From Spirosoma sp. KUDC1026 (lineage in GTDB: Bacteria > Bacteroidota > Bacteroidia > Cytophagales > Spirosomataceae): 64,000 nt of DNA. The first letter of the stretch is position 1. Every line of letters begins with the position of its first letter. Positions 16,639 through 24,630 of this stretch are shown here, piece by piece. Position numbers and translations under genes: made by a program. The notes beneath the pieces are model-generated. The model saw only the letters and a program-made list of their open reading frames with translations. It ran no database searches and was not told the origin of the DNA. The stretch covers positions 1,906,001 to 1,970,000 of the forward strand of contig NZ_CP056032.1 in NCBI RefSeq assembly GCF_013375035.1, read 5' to 3'.

Positions 16639-17755
16639 CGCTGGCCAGATTGCGCTGGCTGATTTGCCGAAGCAGTGCCTCCTGGCTGGTGGTTGTGATG
16701 TTGACTAAGACGTAGTCGACTTTGTTACGTAGCATATTACTCCGCATGGTGAACTGGCTGGTGGTTATGTCGGTGCCGTTGCTGAACCACCAGGCGGTGT
16801 ATAATACGCTCTTTTGATGTCCAGCCTGAGCCGGTTTCCTCAACTGACCCATATAGGCCGGATGGCCATTAATCGTAGTTTCCTCTACTTGTCGTATTTC
16901 GTAGCCACTGCCCCGCCAGCAGATTGCCGGACTGTGGCCCACGCTGAACCAATCCGTTTGCGGTTTAATGTACACCAGTACCCCAGGTTTGGAAAACTGT
17001 GTAATCCCTTCGGTAAGTTGTTTCTGGGTGTAACCGGTTAGATCAATATTGCCGAAATGATGAGGCTTACTTTGATCGATAGGGCGGGCTGCCAGAAACA
17101 TTACCCCCATGCCAACTAATAGCAGGCCAGCGCCCCAGGCCTGATGCCACAAATTCCAGGATGACGGGCGGATAGGTTGTCCGAATCGTTCAATAAGCAC
17201 TTTTGCTATAAACCAGGCGGGCAGCCAGGTGTAAGTTGCCACACAAATTAACCCAATCAGTTCGTGGGCAATGGTGCCGGGCATTGCTTCGAAGGCAACC
17301 AGCAGCATAATCCGAAAGAGGTTACATAAAATAGTCAGCCCGAAGGCCGTTGCACTGTAAACAATCACCCAGATTAACGACACGGTTTTTCGCGTCTGCT
17401 GCTCGTGCCAGATTAGAAAAAATAGCGCAACCAGCAGCGATACGCCAGTCATCTGTAATCCCATACAGGCCGGATCGACAGCCATTTCGACTGGCCCCGC
17501 TGCCGTTTGTCGAATCAGCATATTGCCAGCGGTTTCAACGTTTATGCCAGCCAGTCGCAGTAACATGCCAGCCCAGGCGCTGAGCTGCAGACGAATGGGG
17601 AACGTAAAGAGCGCCGATAAGTAACTTAGGCCCGGCGAGAGCAGGAGCAATGTAATTAACCGCCCTGCCCAGCGGCTTCGGGTGCTTCGTTGTGCTGCGA
17701 CAAATAGAACGAGGGCCACAGACAGAGCGGTTGTCAGATCGAACGAAATGGTCAT
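16586..17755 (-). CDS. xrtN: Exosortase N (XrtN)
   Basis: Exosortases are polytopic membrane transpeptidase-like proteins that process C-terminal PEP-CTERM signals of exported proteins. This 389-residue protein has about eight hydrophobic segments. The expected triad is present: C97 in DPACMGLQM, R148 in CNLFRIMLL and H164 in AHELIGL. The C-terminal 200 residues, beyond the last helix, form an extracytoplasmic domain, a layout I associate with the Bacteroidota XrtN type. The gene lies directly downstream of, and in the same direction as, a VIT-domain gene ending in a PEP-CTERM tail. That pairing defines XrtN loci. The gap to the substrate gene is only 22 bases, so the two are probably co-transcribed. 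Confidence 0.88.
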   Translation of the reverse strand: MTISFDLTTALSVALVLFVAAQRSTRSRWAGRLITLLLLSPGLSYLSALFTFPIRLQLSAWAGMLLRLAGINVETAGNMLIRQTAAGPVEMAVDPACMGLQMTGVSLLVALFFLIWHEQQTRKTVSLIWVIVYSATAFGLTILCNLFRIMLLVAFEAMPGTIAHELIGLICVATYTWLPAWFIAKVLIERFGQPIRPSSWNLWHQAWGAGLLLVGMGVMFLAARPIDQSKPHHFGNIDLTGYTQKQLTEGITQFSKPGVLVYIKPQTDWFSVGHSPAICWRGSGYEIRQVEETTINGHPAYMGQLRKPAQAGHQKSVLYTAWWFSNGTDITTSQFTMRSNMLRNKVDYVLVNITTTSQEALLRQISQRNLASATGISVSGQPRPRSWDQ

Positions 17756-17777
17756 TGTGGAAGAGAAACGGAAAGCA

Positions 17778-19010
17778 TCAGTAATTGGAAGCAGCCCGAG
17801 TGGTACGTCGTTTTTGAAAAATCAGCCAGCCAACCAGGGCCGCGACCATCACCAACATGGCCCACTCGTGCGGTTCAGGGACGGCACCGTCCTTTTTCAT
17901 CGTAGCATTATCGAGCCCATTCTTGTCTTTGTGAATCCCGAAGCGCTCATAATCCTGCTGAGTTTCGAGGACAATCAGGCTCGACAGGGGCGAGACCACG
18001 TGGGCCTGCTGGGCTTCTGCGATTAGGGATGCTGTTTTATGCGTGTCGGTGAAGTAGTTCCGGCCAATCTGACCCAGCAGGTGATTGTACACGAACAGGC
18101 GGGCGAGGTGGTCGGGAGCAATGCCTGCTTTTTGACCTGATTCGCCCGGACATACTACCAGAGGTATTTTCCTGATACTAACCTGCGCATCCGCTAACGT
18201 AATCTGGTCCGACTGATTGGGCTGACGAGGGAACTGGTGGGTCTTGGCCAAGTCGTGGATCAGCGTGCAGGTAGTGCCCTGCGTAACGTTGAACACCTGG
18301 AGCTCAGCCAGCGTTTTCAGGTAGGTTGATAGCTGATTACCGTAACTGAACGTCCGGATTGGCGCCGACTGCCTGCCCATATACCGGGTTCGTTCGGCAA
18401 AGGAACTGTTTTTTAAATCGCTCAGCGCTACTGACGACAGGGTGCCTTTGGTAATGAGCAATGCCGTGGCAGGGTTGGCAATCTGGTAAACGGGAAACAG
18501 GCTGAAACGCTGGCTGGCAAGCTGCTCGTAGGTTCTATCCAGACTGGCCGAATCCAGCTGGCGGAGCCCGTCGTCAAATACCCAGACTCGGCTGTTGTAT
18601 TGCTGCTTAGCTGTCCAGAATGCGGTTGTAAACTCGTCTTTTTTCCAGGCTTTGTTGACATCCAGGTATACGTCGGTTGGCGTAAATCGCTCGCTGTCGG
18701 GCTGGAAACGGGCCAGTTGGTAGGCATGACCATCGAGAACAAAGGGTTCAGACGAAATAGGAGGAGCTTTGAAACGTAGTTGCCAGTCGGGGTCATAATT
18801 TCCCTCGTGGGAGAGCGTATTGTCCGTAAGCCGATCAAACAACCAGGGCGAATCCAGATCAACCGGCGACTGGGTGAAGTCAATTTTTACGAGTTCATCG
18901 GCCGAACTGGCGTCGGGACCTTCGAAGTAGGGGTTCTGGTACACCAGTTCGCCATCATCAAGGCGCAAGGGCGACGTAATGCCCAGCTTAACCTGCCGGT
19001 TTTCGCGAGC
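17778..19010 (-). CDS. C-terminal part of the XrtN-system VIT protein with PEP-CTERM tail
   Basis: The frame continues for 410 codons after the TAG. A TTG at 18968 could start a 396-residue product, but it would have no signal peptide or membrane helix. It completes the VIT domain, then a long extracytoplasmic region. The end is the exosortase signal: VPEPHEW, a hydrophobic helix AMLVMVAALVGWLIF and the basic QKRR stop. It is separated from xrtN by 22 bases. Confidence 0.75.
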   Translation of the reverse strand, partial: ARENRQVKLGITSPLRLDDGELVYQNPYFEGPDASSADELVKIDFTQSPVDLDSPWLFDRLTDNTLSHEGNYDPDWQLRFKAPPISSEPFVLDGHAYQLARFQPDSERFTPTDVYLDVNKAWKKDEFTTAFWTAKQQYNSRVWVFDDGLRQLDSASLDRTYEQLASQRFSLFPVYQIANPATALLITKGTLSSVALSDLKNSSFAERTRYMGRQSAPIRTFSYGNQLSTYLKTLAELQVFNVTQGTTCTLIHDLAKTHQFPRQPNQSDQITLADAQVSIRKIPLVVCPGESGQKAGIAPDHLARLFVYNHLLGQIGRNYFTDTHKTASLIAEAQQAHVVSPLSSLIVLETQQDYERFGIHKDKNGLDNATMKKDGAVPEPHEWAMLVMVAALVGWLIFQKRRTTRAASNY

Positions 19011-20438
19011 CTAGCACGGAAAAACGCGGACCGTAATACGATTGCCTTCCTGCCAGTAAATAACCGACGGGTCGCGGGCCCTTGCCTTCGATTCAACGTT
19101 CACGACGGTTCGGTAAGCGGAATCGGCTTTGGCGACCGTTGTGAGCCGGGCGGGTTCTTCTTTTCCGTTAACCCATAAAGACATGGACGAAACGACTGAC
19201 CCTGCTGGCAGATGAAACGTAAATAGCGCTTCCTCGGAACCGAAATTTTGGTGATTTTGGATGCGAATCGTTTTCTCGGTGTAGCTCAGCCGAAACTGCG
19301 GCCAGATGCGTACCTGAGAAACGACATCCTGGACGGTCAGGTGGCGCCCTGTCCAGAATTTCTCTTCGGTGCCATGCTGTTCGTTGCTGATTACCCGTAA
19401 CAGTTTAAGCTGTTCATCATCGGACGTATTACTTAGCGGTAGGAACCGGGAGGCAATAACCACCAGAGGGTCATGTTGTTTGGCGTCGTCCCGGGCGCTT
19501 AAATTTTCCATTCCCCAGCCCGACCCATCAAAAAAGCGCCCCTTGTCATACACCCGTCCGCTACGTAACAGGCGATTGGTCAGCCAGTTATTTTCGAGCT
19601 GCTGTGCGGCCAGCACCCATTCCGGCAGGTCGGTGGTGCGCCGGGTAATGGCGTGCAGACGTGCTTTTTCAACGCGGTCTACAGCAAACTCCCAGCCTAT
19701 GAGAAACAGGCCAACGGCAGTCAGGGGAGCTATCAGACCAAAACGAACCCCCGACCGTAGGTACGGTTTCTGCCGTGCATCTTTCCAGAGTCGTTGCCCC
19801 AGCCCTATAGACAGCGCCAGCGGAACAAAGGTGTGTAATGAAATACCTAACGCAATGGAAAGTAATGTACTCGCTGGGTACAGTTCTATGATATAGATGG
19901 CCTGATACGTAAACAGAAGCCAGCTAGTGGCCAGACTTGCGTAGAGCACCTGCTGCCCCCGGATTGGTAATACATCTCGCCAACCATAAGCAACAACTGA
20001 AGCGCCCGCCAGGAGAATTGCCCAGCAAAGCCACTCAGTTGATTCCTGAAAAACCGGCAGCATTCTGTTGAGGGCAAAAGCACTTATAAGCCACAGCAAG
20101 AGGCCAATCCACCGGGCCGGACGTTGGTCCGCGTACGTAACTGAGTGCCAGCGAAAGAGACCATTTACAATTAGTATTACGGAAAAGACAACCGTGAGTA
20201 CGTAATGAAATAGGAAAATCGGAACGTTCGTATCACGGACTCGACTATTCGAAAATTCAAACAGGGCATAGGTGAAGGCAGAAATAGTGAGCATTATCAG
20301 ACCAGACCGAAACAACTTGTTTTGCAAAGGTTCGGCCAGCCTGTCGCGAAAATCACTCCAGGATGCGGGTGGGGTTGACGTAATAATGTCATCTTCCCGC
20401 TCGTCTATCGACGTAGAAAAATCACTATTTGGTATCAT
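19011..20438 (-). CDS. N-terminal part of the XrtN-system VIT protein
   Basis: These 475 residues (MIPNSDFS start) hold a short cytoplasmic N terminus and then some seven or eight hydrophobic segments, including HYVLTVVFSVILIVNGLF, IGLLLWLISAFAL and LIAPLTAVGLFLIGWEF. A soluble stretch follows, ending in the first half of the VIT domain (FTFHLPAGSVVSSMSLWVNGKEE, then YRTVVNV). VIT domains are found in inter-alpha-trypsin inhibitor-like proteins, normally with a von Willebrand A domain. If translated alone this product ends at FPC and would lack the sorting signal. Confidence 0.75.
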   Translation of the reverse strand: MIPNSDFSTSIDEREDDIITSTPPASWSDFRDRLAEPLQNKLFRSGLIMLTISAFTYALFEFSNSRVRDTNVPIFLFHYVLTVVFSVILIVNGLFRWHSVTYADQRPARWIGLLLWLISAFALNRMLPVFQESTEWLCWAILLAGASVVAYGWRDVLPIRGQQVLYASLATSWLLFTYQAIYIIELYPASTLLSIALGISLHTFVPLALSIGLGQRLWKDARQKPYLRSGVRFGLIAPLTAVGLFLIGWEFAVDRVEKARLHAITRRTTDLPEWVLAAQQLENNWLTNRLLRSGRVYDKGRFFDGSGWGMENLSARDDAKQHDPLVVIASRFLPLSNTSDDEQLKLLRVISNEQHGTEEKFWTGRHLTVQDVVSQVRIWPQFRLSYTEKTIRIQNHQNFGSEEALFTFHLPAGSVVSSMSLWVNGKEEPARLTTVAKADSAYRTVVNVESKARARDPSVIYWQEGNRITVRVFPC

Positions 20439-20443
20439 AAAGT

Positions 20444-20460
20444 ACTTTGTTTTAAAAAGT
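20444..20460 (-). promoter_or_regulatory. Operator-like inverted repeat before the XrtN substrate gene
   Basis: ACTTTG-TTTTA-AAAAGT (plus strand) is one mismatch from a perfect ACTTTG-N5-CAAAGT inverted repeat found upstream of the DUF1361 operon. On the minus strand it includes TACTTTTT (20461-20454), a near-match to the -7 box, and ends five bases before the ATG at 20438. A repressor bound here would block transcription of the substrate and xrtN. Confidence 0.5.
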
Positions 20461-20490
20461 AGAGATAACAATGAAGTGCAAAGACGCCTA

Positions 20491-20519
20491 GACTGACATA
20501 AACAAGTCTGTTGTCAGTC
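20491..20519 (-). terminator. Weak hairpin after the winged-helix gene
   Basis: GACTGACA (20491-20498) pairs with TGTCAGTC (20512-20519). It lies just past the stop of the minus-strand regulator gene and before the XrtN substrate promoter. There is no long T-tract, so termination may be partial. Confidence 0.35.
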
Positions 20520-20543
20520 AGCAGAATGCGTAAAAAGCAGGAA

Positions 20544-20840
20544 CTACAAATTCTTGATAAACTCTTCCAAAGCATTCAGGTGATCGGTAAATGCCTGACG
20601 ACCCGAATCGGTCGCGGAGTAGGTGGTATTCGGTTTACGGCCAACAAATTGCTTCTGTATCAATATATAACCCGACTCTTCCAGCGCCCGCAGGTGAGTA
20701 GCCTGGTTGCCATCGGTGAGGCCCAGTAGTTCCTTCAGCGCATTGAAACTCATAGAGTCGTTGACCATCAGAACCGACATGATATTGAGCCGTGCTTTGC
20801 TTTCGAAGGCTTTGTTAAAATGGACAAGCAGGTCTCTCAT
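20544..20840 (-). CDS. Winged-helix transcriptional regulator (HTH_34/ArsR-like)
   Basis: The 98-residue protein is a single winged-helix domain. Features are FNKAFESKARLNIMSVLMVND (helix 1), SFNALKELLGLTDGNQATHLRALEESGYILIQK (helix-turn-helix and recognition helix) and a wing VGRKPNTTYSATDSGRQAF, closing with a helix. Single-domain regulators of this type bind short inverted repeats as dimers and often respond to a partner membrane protein. Its ATG overlaps the stop of the upstream membrane-protein gene by four bases (ATGA), so the two are translationally coupled. It is the obvious candidate to bind the ACTTTG-N5-CAAAGT repeats on either side, which is inference. Confidence 0.85.
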   Translation of the reverse strand: MRDLLVHFNKAFESKARLNIMSVLMVNDSMSFNALKELLGLTDGNQATHLRALEESGYILIQKQFVGRKPNTTYSATDSGRQAFTDHLNALEEFIKNL

Positions 20841-21484
20841 GCGGTATTTCGTTCGTATTTGTAGTACATCGTCAGGCCATAGGCAATGTGCAGTACGCCA
20901 AAGCCAATGGCCCAGGTTAACAAGTTATTTCCAGGCCAGAACAGGGCAATAAGTCCCAAAATTACTTCACAATAGCCCAGCGATTCCACATCACGGATGG
21001 TGTATTTACTGCCATTAAGTAAGGCCAGTCCGTAAAAAATAAGTGTTGCCGGAAACGCCAGCCAGATCAGTTGGTAATGAAATAGGGCCAGGCAAAACAG
21101 ACCTCCCGTTATTAACGGTACCGCCAGCGCCCAGGCCAGCCGCCGGGAGGCCGTATTCCAGATGCTCAGCCCCTGCCGACGCGCTTTACGGACGGTAAAA
21201 TACGTACCGGAAATCAGCGCCAATACCAATACCGTAGCCCCAACTAGAAGTAAGAACTGCTGAATCTGCCGGTGAGTTGCACTATCGTACAATTCCAGCC
21301 GCTGGTAATTGATCAGCGAAAACCAGTCGGTGCGTAGCCGCAGATGAACGACGGCGGCACCCGCCAGCGCAATCACACCAGCCGATACGCCCGATAAGCC
21401 GCTCAGTGACAGAAATTTGTAGGAACGCTCCATGAGGCCGCGAATCTCCGTCAGGGTTTGTAAATGCTCATGTGATTCGTACAT
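20837..21484 (-). CDS. Multi-spanning membrane protein of unknown function
   Basis: The 215-residue protein opens with a soluble helix (ESHEHLQTLTEIRGLMERSYKFLSLSG). It then has about six hydrophobic segments, including GLSGVSAGVIALAGAAVVHL, FLLLVGATVLVLALISGTYF, RLAWALAVPLITGGLFCLALF and AFPATLIFYGLALL. I recognise no named domain. Coupling by an ATGA overlap to a winged-helix regulator is a common Bacteroidota pairing in which the membrane protein may sense a signal for the regulator. It is the third gene of the DUF1361-dgkA-membrane-regulator operon. Confidence 0.75.
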   Translation of the reverse strand: MYESHEHLQTLTEIRGLMERSYKFLSLSGLSGVSAGVIALAGAAVVHLRLRTDWFSLINYQRLELYDSATHRQIQQFLLLVGATVLVLALISGTYFTVRKARRQGLSIWNTASRRLAWALAVPLITGGLFCLALFHYQLIWLAFPATLIFYGLALLNGSKYTIRDVESLGYCEVILGLIALFWPGNNLLTWAIGFGVLHIAYGLTMYYKYERNTA

Positions 21485-21524
21485 CGGGAATCAGAAAAGG
21501 ATGGTAAAGAACAGGAATGGAAAA

Positions 21525-21893
21525 TCAATAAAGTAGGTCCAGTAATCGGCTACCCAGAAGCAGCAGACCAGTAACAACAGCTGTAACTGCCAGAATCAAC
21601 ACCGCTCCGGAAGACAGATCCTTGATTGCCTTGATTTGCGGATGAATACCCGGTGACACAAAATCACACAGTTTTTCAATCGCGGTATTAAAAGCCTCTG
21701 CCGCCCAGACCAGCCCAATCTGCGTAACAAGAATCGCCCATTCGACTACACTCAGCTGGAGCCAGAGCCCTGCGATAATAACTATCACCGCAATCAATAA
21801 ATGAACTTTGGCGTTGTTCTCGAAGCGAAACAGGTCGATAATCCCCTGAGCCGCAAACCGAAAACTGCGCAGCACCTTACGAACGTCTATCAT
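21525..21893 (-). CDS. dgkA: Diacylglycerol kinase family protein (DgkA-like)
   Basis: Small membrane kinases of this family phosphorylate diacylglycerol or undecaprenol. The 122-residue product has the N-terminal amphipathic helix (RKVLRSFRFAAQGI), then FRFENNAKVHLLIAVIVIIAGLWL. The active-site segment is WAAEAFNTAIEKLCDFVSP, and KAIKDLSSGAVLI follows. All are hallmark residues (Glu, Asn, Glu, Lys-Asp). ATG 21893 is chosen because it matches the family start; an upstream frame to 21938 runs inside the DUF1361 gene. The gene overlaps the 3' end of the DUF1361 gene by 17 bases. Confidence 0.9.
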   Translation of the reverse strand: MIDVRKVLRSFRFAAQGIIDLFRFENNAKVHLLIAVIVIIAGLWLQLSVVEWAILVTQIGLVWAAEAFNTAIEKLCDFVSPGIHPQIKAIKDLSSGAVLILAVTAVVTGLLLLGSRLLDLLY

Positions 21894-22632
21894 AATCGAC
21901 GTACCAGTGAAAACACATGTACAGGACCACCAATACAAAACCGTAGGCCAAAGTTAGCTTAATACTTAGGTGATCATGATACGACTGGGTAATTGCCTGA
22001 AACAAGGATGTTGGATTGGTTAATACATCCCAGCTGTTCCAGCGCCCAAACCGACCCAGGTAAATTCCGAAACCAGACAGAAACTGGCTGGCTAGAACAA
22101 CGCTCCACGTAGCCAGTGATCCCAGCAAGGGGCGTAGCATCCGGTGAACTACCAATGTTGAATACAGACCTGCCAGCAGACCGGTCTGGGCGAACATAAA
22201 GAGTGACATTGTATCGAACCAGAGCAGCGGATGCTGCACGTTCTTTATATGAAACAGATCGGTAATTATATAGGGGGCGTTAGGCAGAAACGCCAGCCAG
22301 GTGAGTAAACCGGCAATCAGCAGTCGGTTACTCTGAAACCAGCCCGGCCCATCGTCCGATGAGCGAATGTCGCGTAGTATGAGGACAACGCCTAATGGAA
22401 AAAATGCCAGAAAGAGGTTCCAGCTTAGCATGATAAAGAACCACCAGTTGTCTGTGAGCAGACCACGCGCTACCACCAGACTAAGCGCGGCTGTAGTGAG
22501 CCCGGTCAGGGCAATGAATCCACGACTAAACGTAAACGGTTCCCGAAGTGGAAGAGAAGGTGAATAGAGTTGGTTTTTTATGAAAAAGAACTTTGTTTTG
22601 CAAAGTAATCGAAATACGTACCGAATAAGCAA
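21877..22632 (-). CDS. DUF1361 domain membrane protein
   Basis: The protein has about six or seven membrane helices and the DUF1361 signature FLPNAPYIITDLFHI. Its function is unknown. The open frame reaches TTG at 22632, but that TTG looks like the -33 promoter element, and the ACTTTG-N5-CAAAGT operator (22590-22606) would lie in the coding part. By analogy with the XrtN substrate gene, whose ATG is placed right after the same motif, translation may begin at an ATA codon at 22581 or later (GTG at codon 53). The true start is therefore unresolved. It is the first gene of the operon with dgkA, a membrane protein and the winged-helix regulator. Confidence 0.8.
   Translation of the reverse strand: MLIRYVFRLLCKTKFFFIKNQLYSPSLPLREPFTFSRGFIALTGLTTAALSLVVARGLLTDNWWFFIMLSWNLFLAFFPLGVVLILRDIRSSDDGPGWFQSNRLLIAGLLTWLAFLPNAPYIITDLFHIKNVQHPLLWFDTMSLFMFAQTGLLAGLYSTLVVHRMLRPLLGSLATWSVVLASQFLSGFGIYLGRFGRWNSWDVLTNPTSLFQAITQSYHDHLSIKLTLAYGFVLVVLYMCFHWYVDYDRRS
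22590..22606 (-). promoter_or_regulatory. ACTTTG-N5-CAAAGT operator at the DUF1361 operon promoter
   Basis: The perfect inverted repeat ACTTTG-TTTTG-CAAAGT covers a -7-like box TTACTTTG (minus strand 22608-22601). This box lies 21 bases after TTG at 22632-22630. The same repeat with one mismatch precedes the XrtN substrate gene. The last gene of this operon is a winged-helix regulator, so autoregulation is likely. Confidence 0.55.
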
Positions 22633-22794
22633 GAGTTTCTGTAAAAAATAAGTAGGTGGGCTCTTCCCAACATAGCAAGGTCAAAATCTATGATGTGGGG
22701 TTGTCCAGAAAAATAGGTTTGGTTTTAAACGACCAGCGGCAATTGGAAGTCAAGTACCAGGCGCTTTTCCAGCTTTTGTCCCTAACTTTACTCT

Positions 22795-23634
22795 ATGACA
22801 TTTGATCAATTGCCAACCCGTCGTCAGGATCAGCTGATGGCCTTCAATCGCCTGCTGACCATCATGGACGAGCTGCGCGAACAGTGCCCCTGGGACCGCA
22901 AGCAAACGCTGGAAACCCTGCGCCACCTGACTATTGAAGAAACCTACGAACTGTCGGATGCGATTCTGGAGAAAGATCTGACGGAGATAAAAAAGGAATT
23001 GGGAGATATTCAATTGCACCTGGTATTCTACGCGAAAATTGCGTCGGAACTAGGGATGGACGATGAACGTCGGTTCGACATGGCTGACGTGCTCAATAGC
23101 GTTTGTGACAAACTCATCAGGCGGCACCCGCATATTTATGGTGATGTAAACGGGCAAACCGTTGTGGCTGATACCGAGGAACAGGTGAAAGCCAACTGGG
23201 AGCAGTTAAAACTGAAAGAAGGCAACAAGTCGGTGCTGGGCGGGGTGCCGGGGTCGTTACCAGCGCTGGTAAAAGCCATGCGAATTCAGGAGAAAGCGCG
23301 TGGGGCTGGTTTTGATTGGGACGAGAAACAGCAGGTCTGGGAGAAGGTGGAGGAAGAAATGCAGGAATTCCGGGATGAATTTAATGTAGAAAGCAACGAC
23401 GCTATCGACAAAGACCGGGCCGAGGGTGAATTCGGCGATCTGCTATTCTCACTGGTCAATTACGCCCGCTTCATTGACCTCAATCCCGAAACGGCGCTGG
23501 AACGTACCAACAAGAAATTCATCAAGCGATTCCAGTACCTGGAAGAACAGGCCAGAGCCAGCGGCAAAGCCCTCAAGGACATGACGCTGGCCGAAATGGA
23601 CGTGTACTGGAATGAAGCAAAAACCGCTGTCTAG
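22795..23634 (+). CDS. mazG: Nucleoside triphosphate pyrophosphohydrolase MazG
   Basis: MazG hydrolyses (d)NTPs to the monophosphates and pyrophosphate, a house-cleaning role. The 279-residue protein contains both MazG repeats. The first has CPWDRKQTLETLRHLTIEETYELSDAI with the magnesium-binding EExxE-type acids, followed by EIKKELGDIQLHLVFYAKIA. The second has WEKVEEEMQEFRDEF and EGEFGDLLFSLVNYARF. It ends one base before the end of the convergent ppx/gppA gene, so the two may interfere in transcription. Confidence 0.95.
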   Translation: MTFDQLPTRRQDQLMAFNRLLTIMDELREQCPWDRKQTLETLRHLTIEETYELSDAILEKDLTEIKKELGDIQLHLVFYAKIASELGMDDERRFDMADVLNSVCDKLIRRHPHIYGDVNGQTVVADTEEQVKANWEQLKLKEGNKSVLGGVPGSLPALVKAMRIQEKARGAGFDWDEKQQVWEKVEEEMQEFRDEFNVESNDAIDKDRAEGEFGDLLFSLVNYARFIDLNPETALERTNKKFIKRFQYLEEQARASGKALKDMTLAEMDVYWNEAKTAV

Positions 23635-23635
23635 G

Positions 23636-24574
23636 CTAGTCCTGAGACAGGCTGCTCAGAATCCCTTCTTTCAACGAGTAGGTTGAGGTTCTGATGTGCT
23701 GAATACCATACGTTTTCAGGATAAAGTCGATCAGACAAACGGCCACGACAATCATATCAACGCGGAGTTCAATCATGCCGGGCAACTGCATCCGCTCGGC
23801 GTGGTTGCGGGTTAGCAACAGCTCATACGACCGGTAAAACTCAGTGAGTGGCAACGTAAACGCCGTTTCTGCCGGATCGGGTAATTGACCCCGCTCGTGC
23901 ATGTACCACATGTCGACCAGTGTATCAAATGAGCCCGACGAACCGACCAACGTATTGGGCTGGTATTGGTGAATGGCGTTGGCGAGCGGAAGCAGCTGTT
24001 CCTGTACGTAATTCTGCAACCGACGCACGTTGCCGGGGCTGATCGGCTCGGCAGTGCTTACAGCCATGAATCGTTCGCGCAGGCGTTGGCCACCAATCTC
24101 GAAGCTCTGCTTCCAGAAAATGCGCTGCTGGTTGCCGAGAATAAATTCGACGCTGCCCCCGCCAATGTCGATAACCAGCGACGTTTGGTCGTCCAGCGCT
24201 CCGGCCGCCCGGACCCCGTAGTAGATGTATTCGGCCTCCTGATCGCCCGAAATAACCCGGATTGGAATCTGCGTAGCGGCCCACACACGGTCGATAAATT
24301 CCTGCTGGTTGCGGGCTACCCGAATGGCACTAGTTCCGGTTGCCAGAATCTGTTCCTGCGGGACCTGGTACTGGTCCAATACCGTTCGGAAGTAGGTCAA
24401 TACCCGTAGCGCCCGGTTGATGCCATCTTCGGTAATGATACTCTGATTGATGCCAGCCTGCCCAATTTTGGCTGGATGGCTTTCCCGAAACAGCGTTTGG
24501 TATCCACCAGGTCCTTTTTCGGCGATCAACAGATGGAATGTATTGGTACCTAAGTCAATAATGGCTTGTTTCAT
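23636..24574 (-). CDS. Ppx/GppA-type exopolyphosphatase
   Basis: The 312-residue protein is the catalytic half of the Ppx/GppA family (ASKHA fold). The phosphate-binding loops are AIIDLGTNTFHLLIAE (start) and VIDIGGGSVEFILG. The ATGTSAIRVARN segment is also typical. It degrades inorganic polyphosphate and/or pppGpp; the two activities cannot be told apart here. It lacks the C-terminal HD-like domain of the 500-residue E. coli enzymes, as is usual for short Bacteroidota members. Its start lies within the predicted rpsU promoter on the other strand. Confidence 0.92.
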   Translation of the reverse strand: MKQAIIDLGTNTFHLLIAEKGPGGYQTLFRESHPAKIGQAGINQSIITEDGINRALRVLTYFRTVLDQYQVPQEQILATGTSAIRVARNQQEFIDRVWAATQIPIRVISGDQEAEYIYYGVRAAGALDDQTSLVIDIGGGSVEFILGNQQRIFWKQSFEIGGQRLRERFMAVSTAEPISPGNVRRLQNYVQEQLLPLANAIHQYQPNTLVGSSGSFDTLVDMWYMHERGQLPDPAETAFTLPLTEFYRSYELLLTRNHAERMQLPGMIELRVDMIVVAVCLIDFILKTYGIQHIRTSTYSLKEGILSSLSQD

Positions 24575-24596
24575 ATCGGCAAATCTACTACCTTTG
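24566..24596 (+). promoter_or_regulatory. rpsU promoter
   Basis: TTG at 24566-24568, exactly 20 bases, then TACCTTTG at 24589-24596: a perfect match to the Bacteroidota consensus. The start would be near 24603, giving a leader of about 28 bases. Confidence 0.65.
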
Positions 24597-24630
24597 CTAC
24601 CCGTTTTAGCTAAAACACAACATTTAACAC

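Larger units (their letters stand above)
17778..20438 (-). pseudogene. XrtN-system VIT domain protein gene interrupted by one in-frame TAG
   Basis: Two adjacent open frames on the minus strand are in the same frame and separated only by TAG at 19013-19011. Reading through gives 475 residues, the stop, then 410 residues (886 in all). The stop falls inside the VIT domain: RITVRVFPC-stop-ARENRQVKLGITSPL continues as one domain. Ordinary causes are a C-to-T change of CAG (Gln) or a sequencing error. Suppression is unlikely because TAG ends many genes here. The intact product would have N-terminal membrane helices, the VIT domain, a large extracytoplasmic part and a PEP-CTERM tail cut by XrtN. The ATG at 20438 lies just after an operator-like inverted repeat. 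Confidence 0.82.

Noticed and set aside
17778-20438. Amber codon reassignment or programmed read-through in the XrtN substrate and the ParE toxin
   Set aside because: TAG ends many intact genes here (msrB, parB, lepB, mazG, rpsU and others) and no pyrrolysine-type context is visible. Simple nonsense change or sequencing error is the better explanation.
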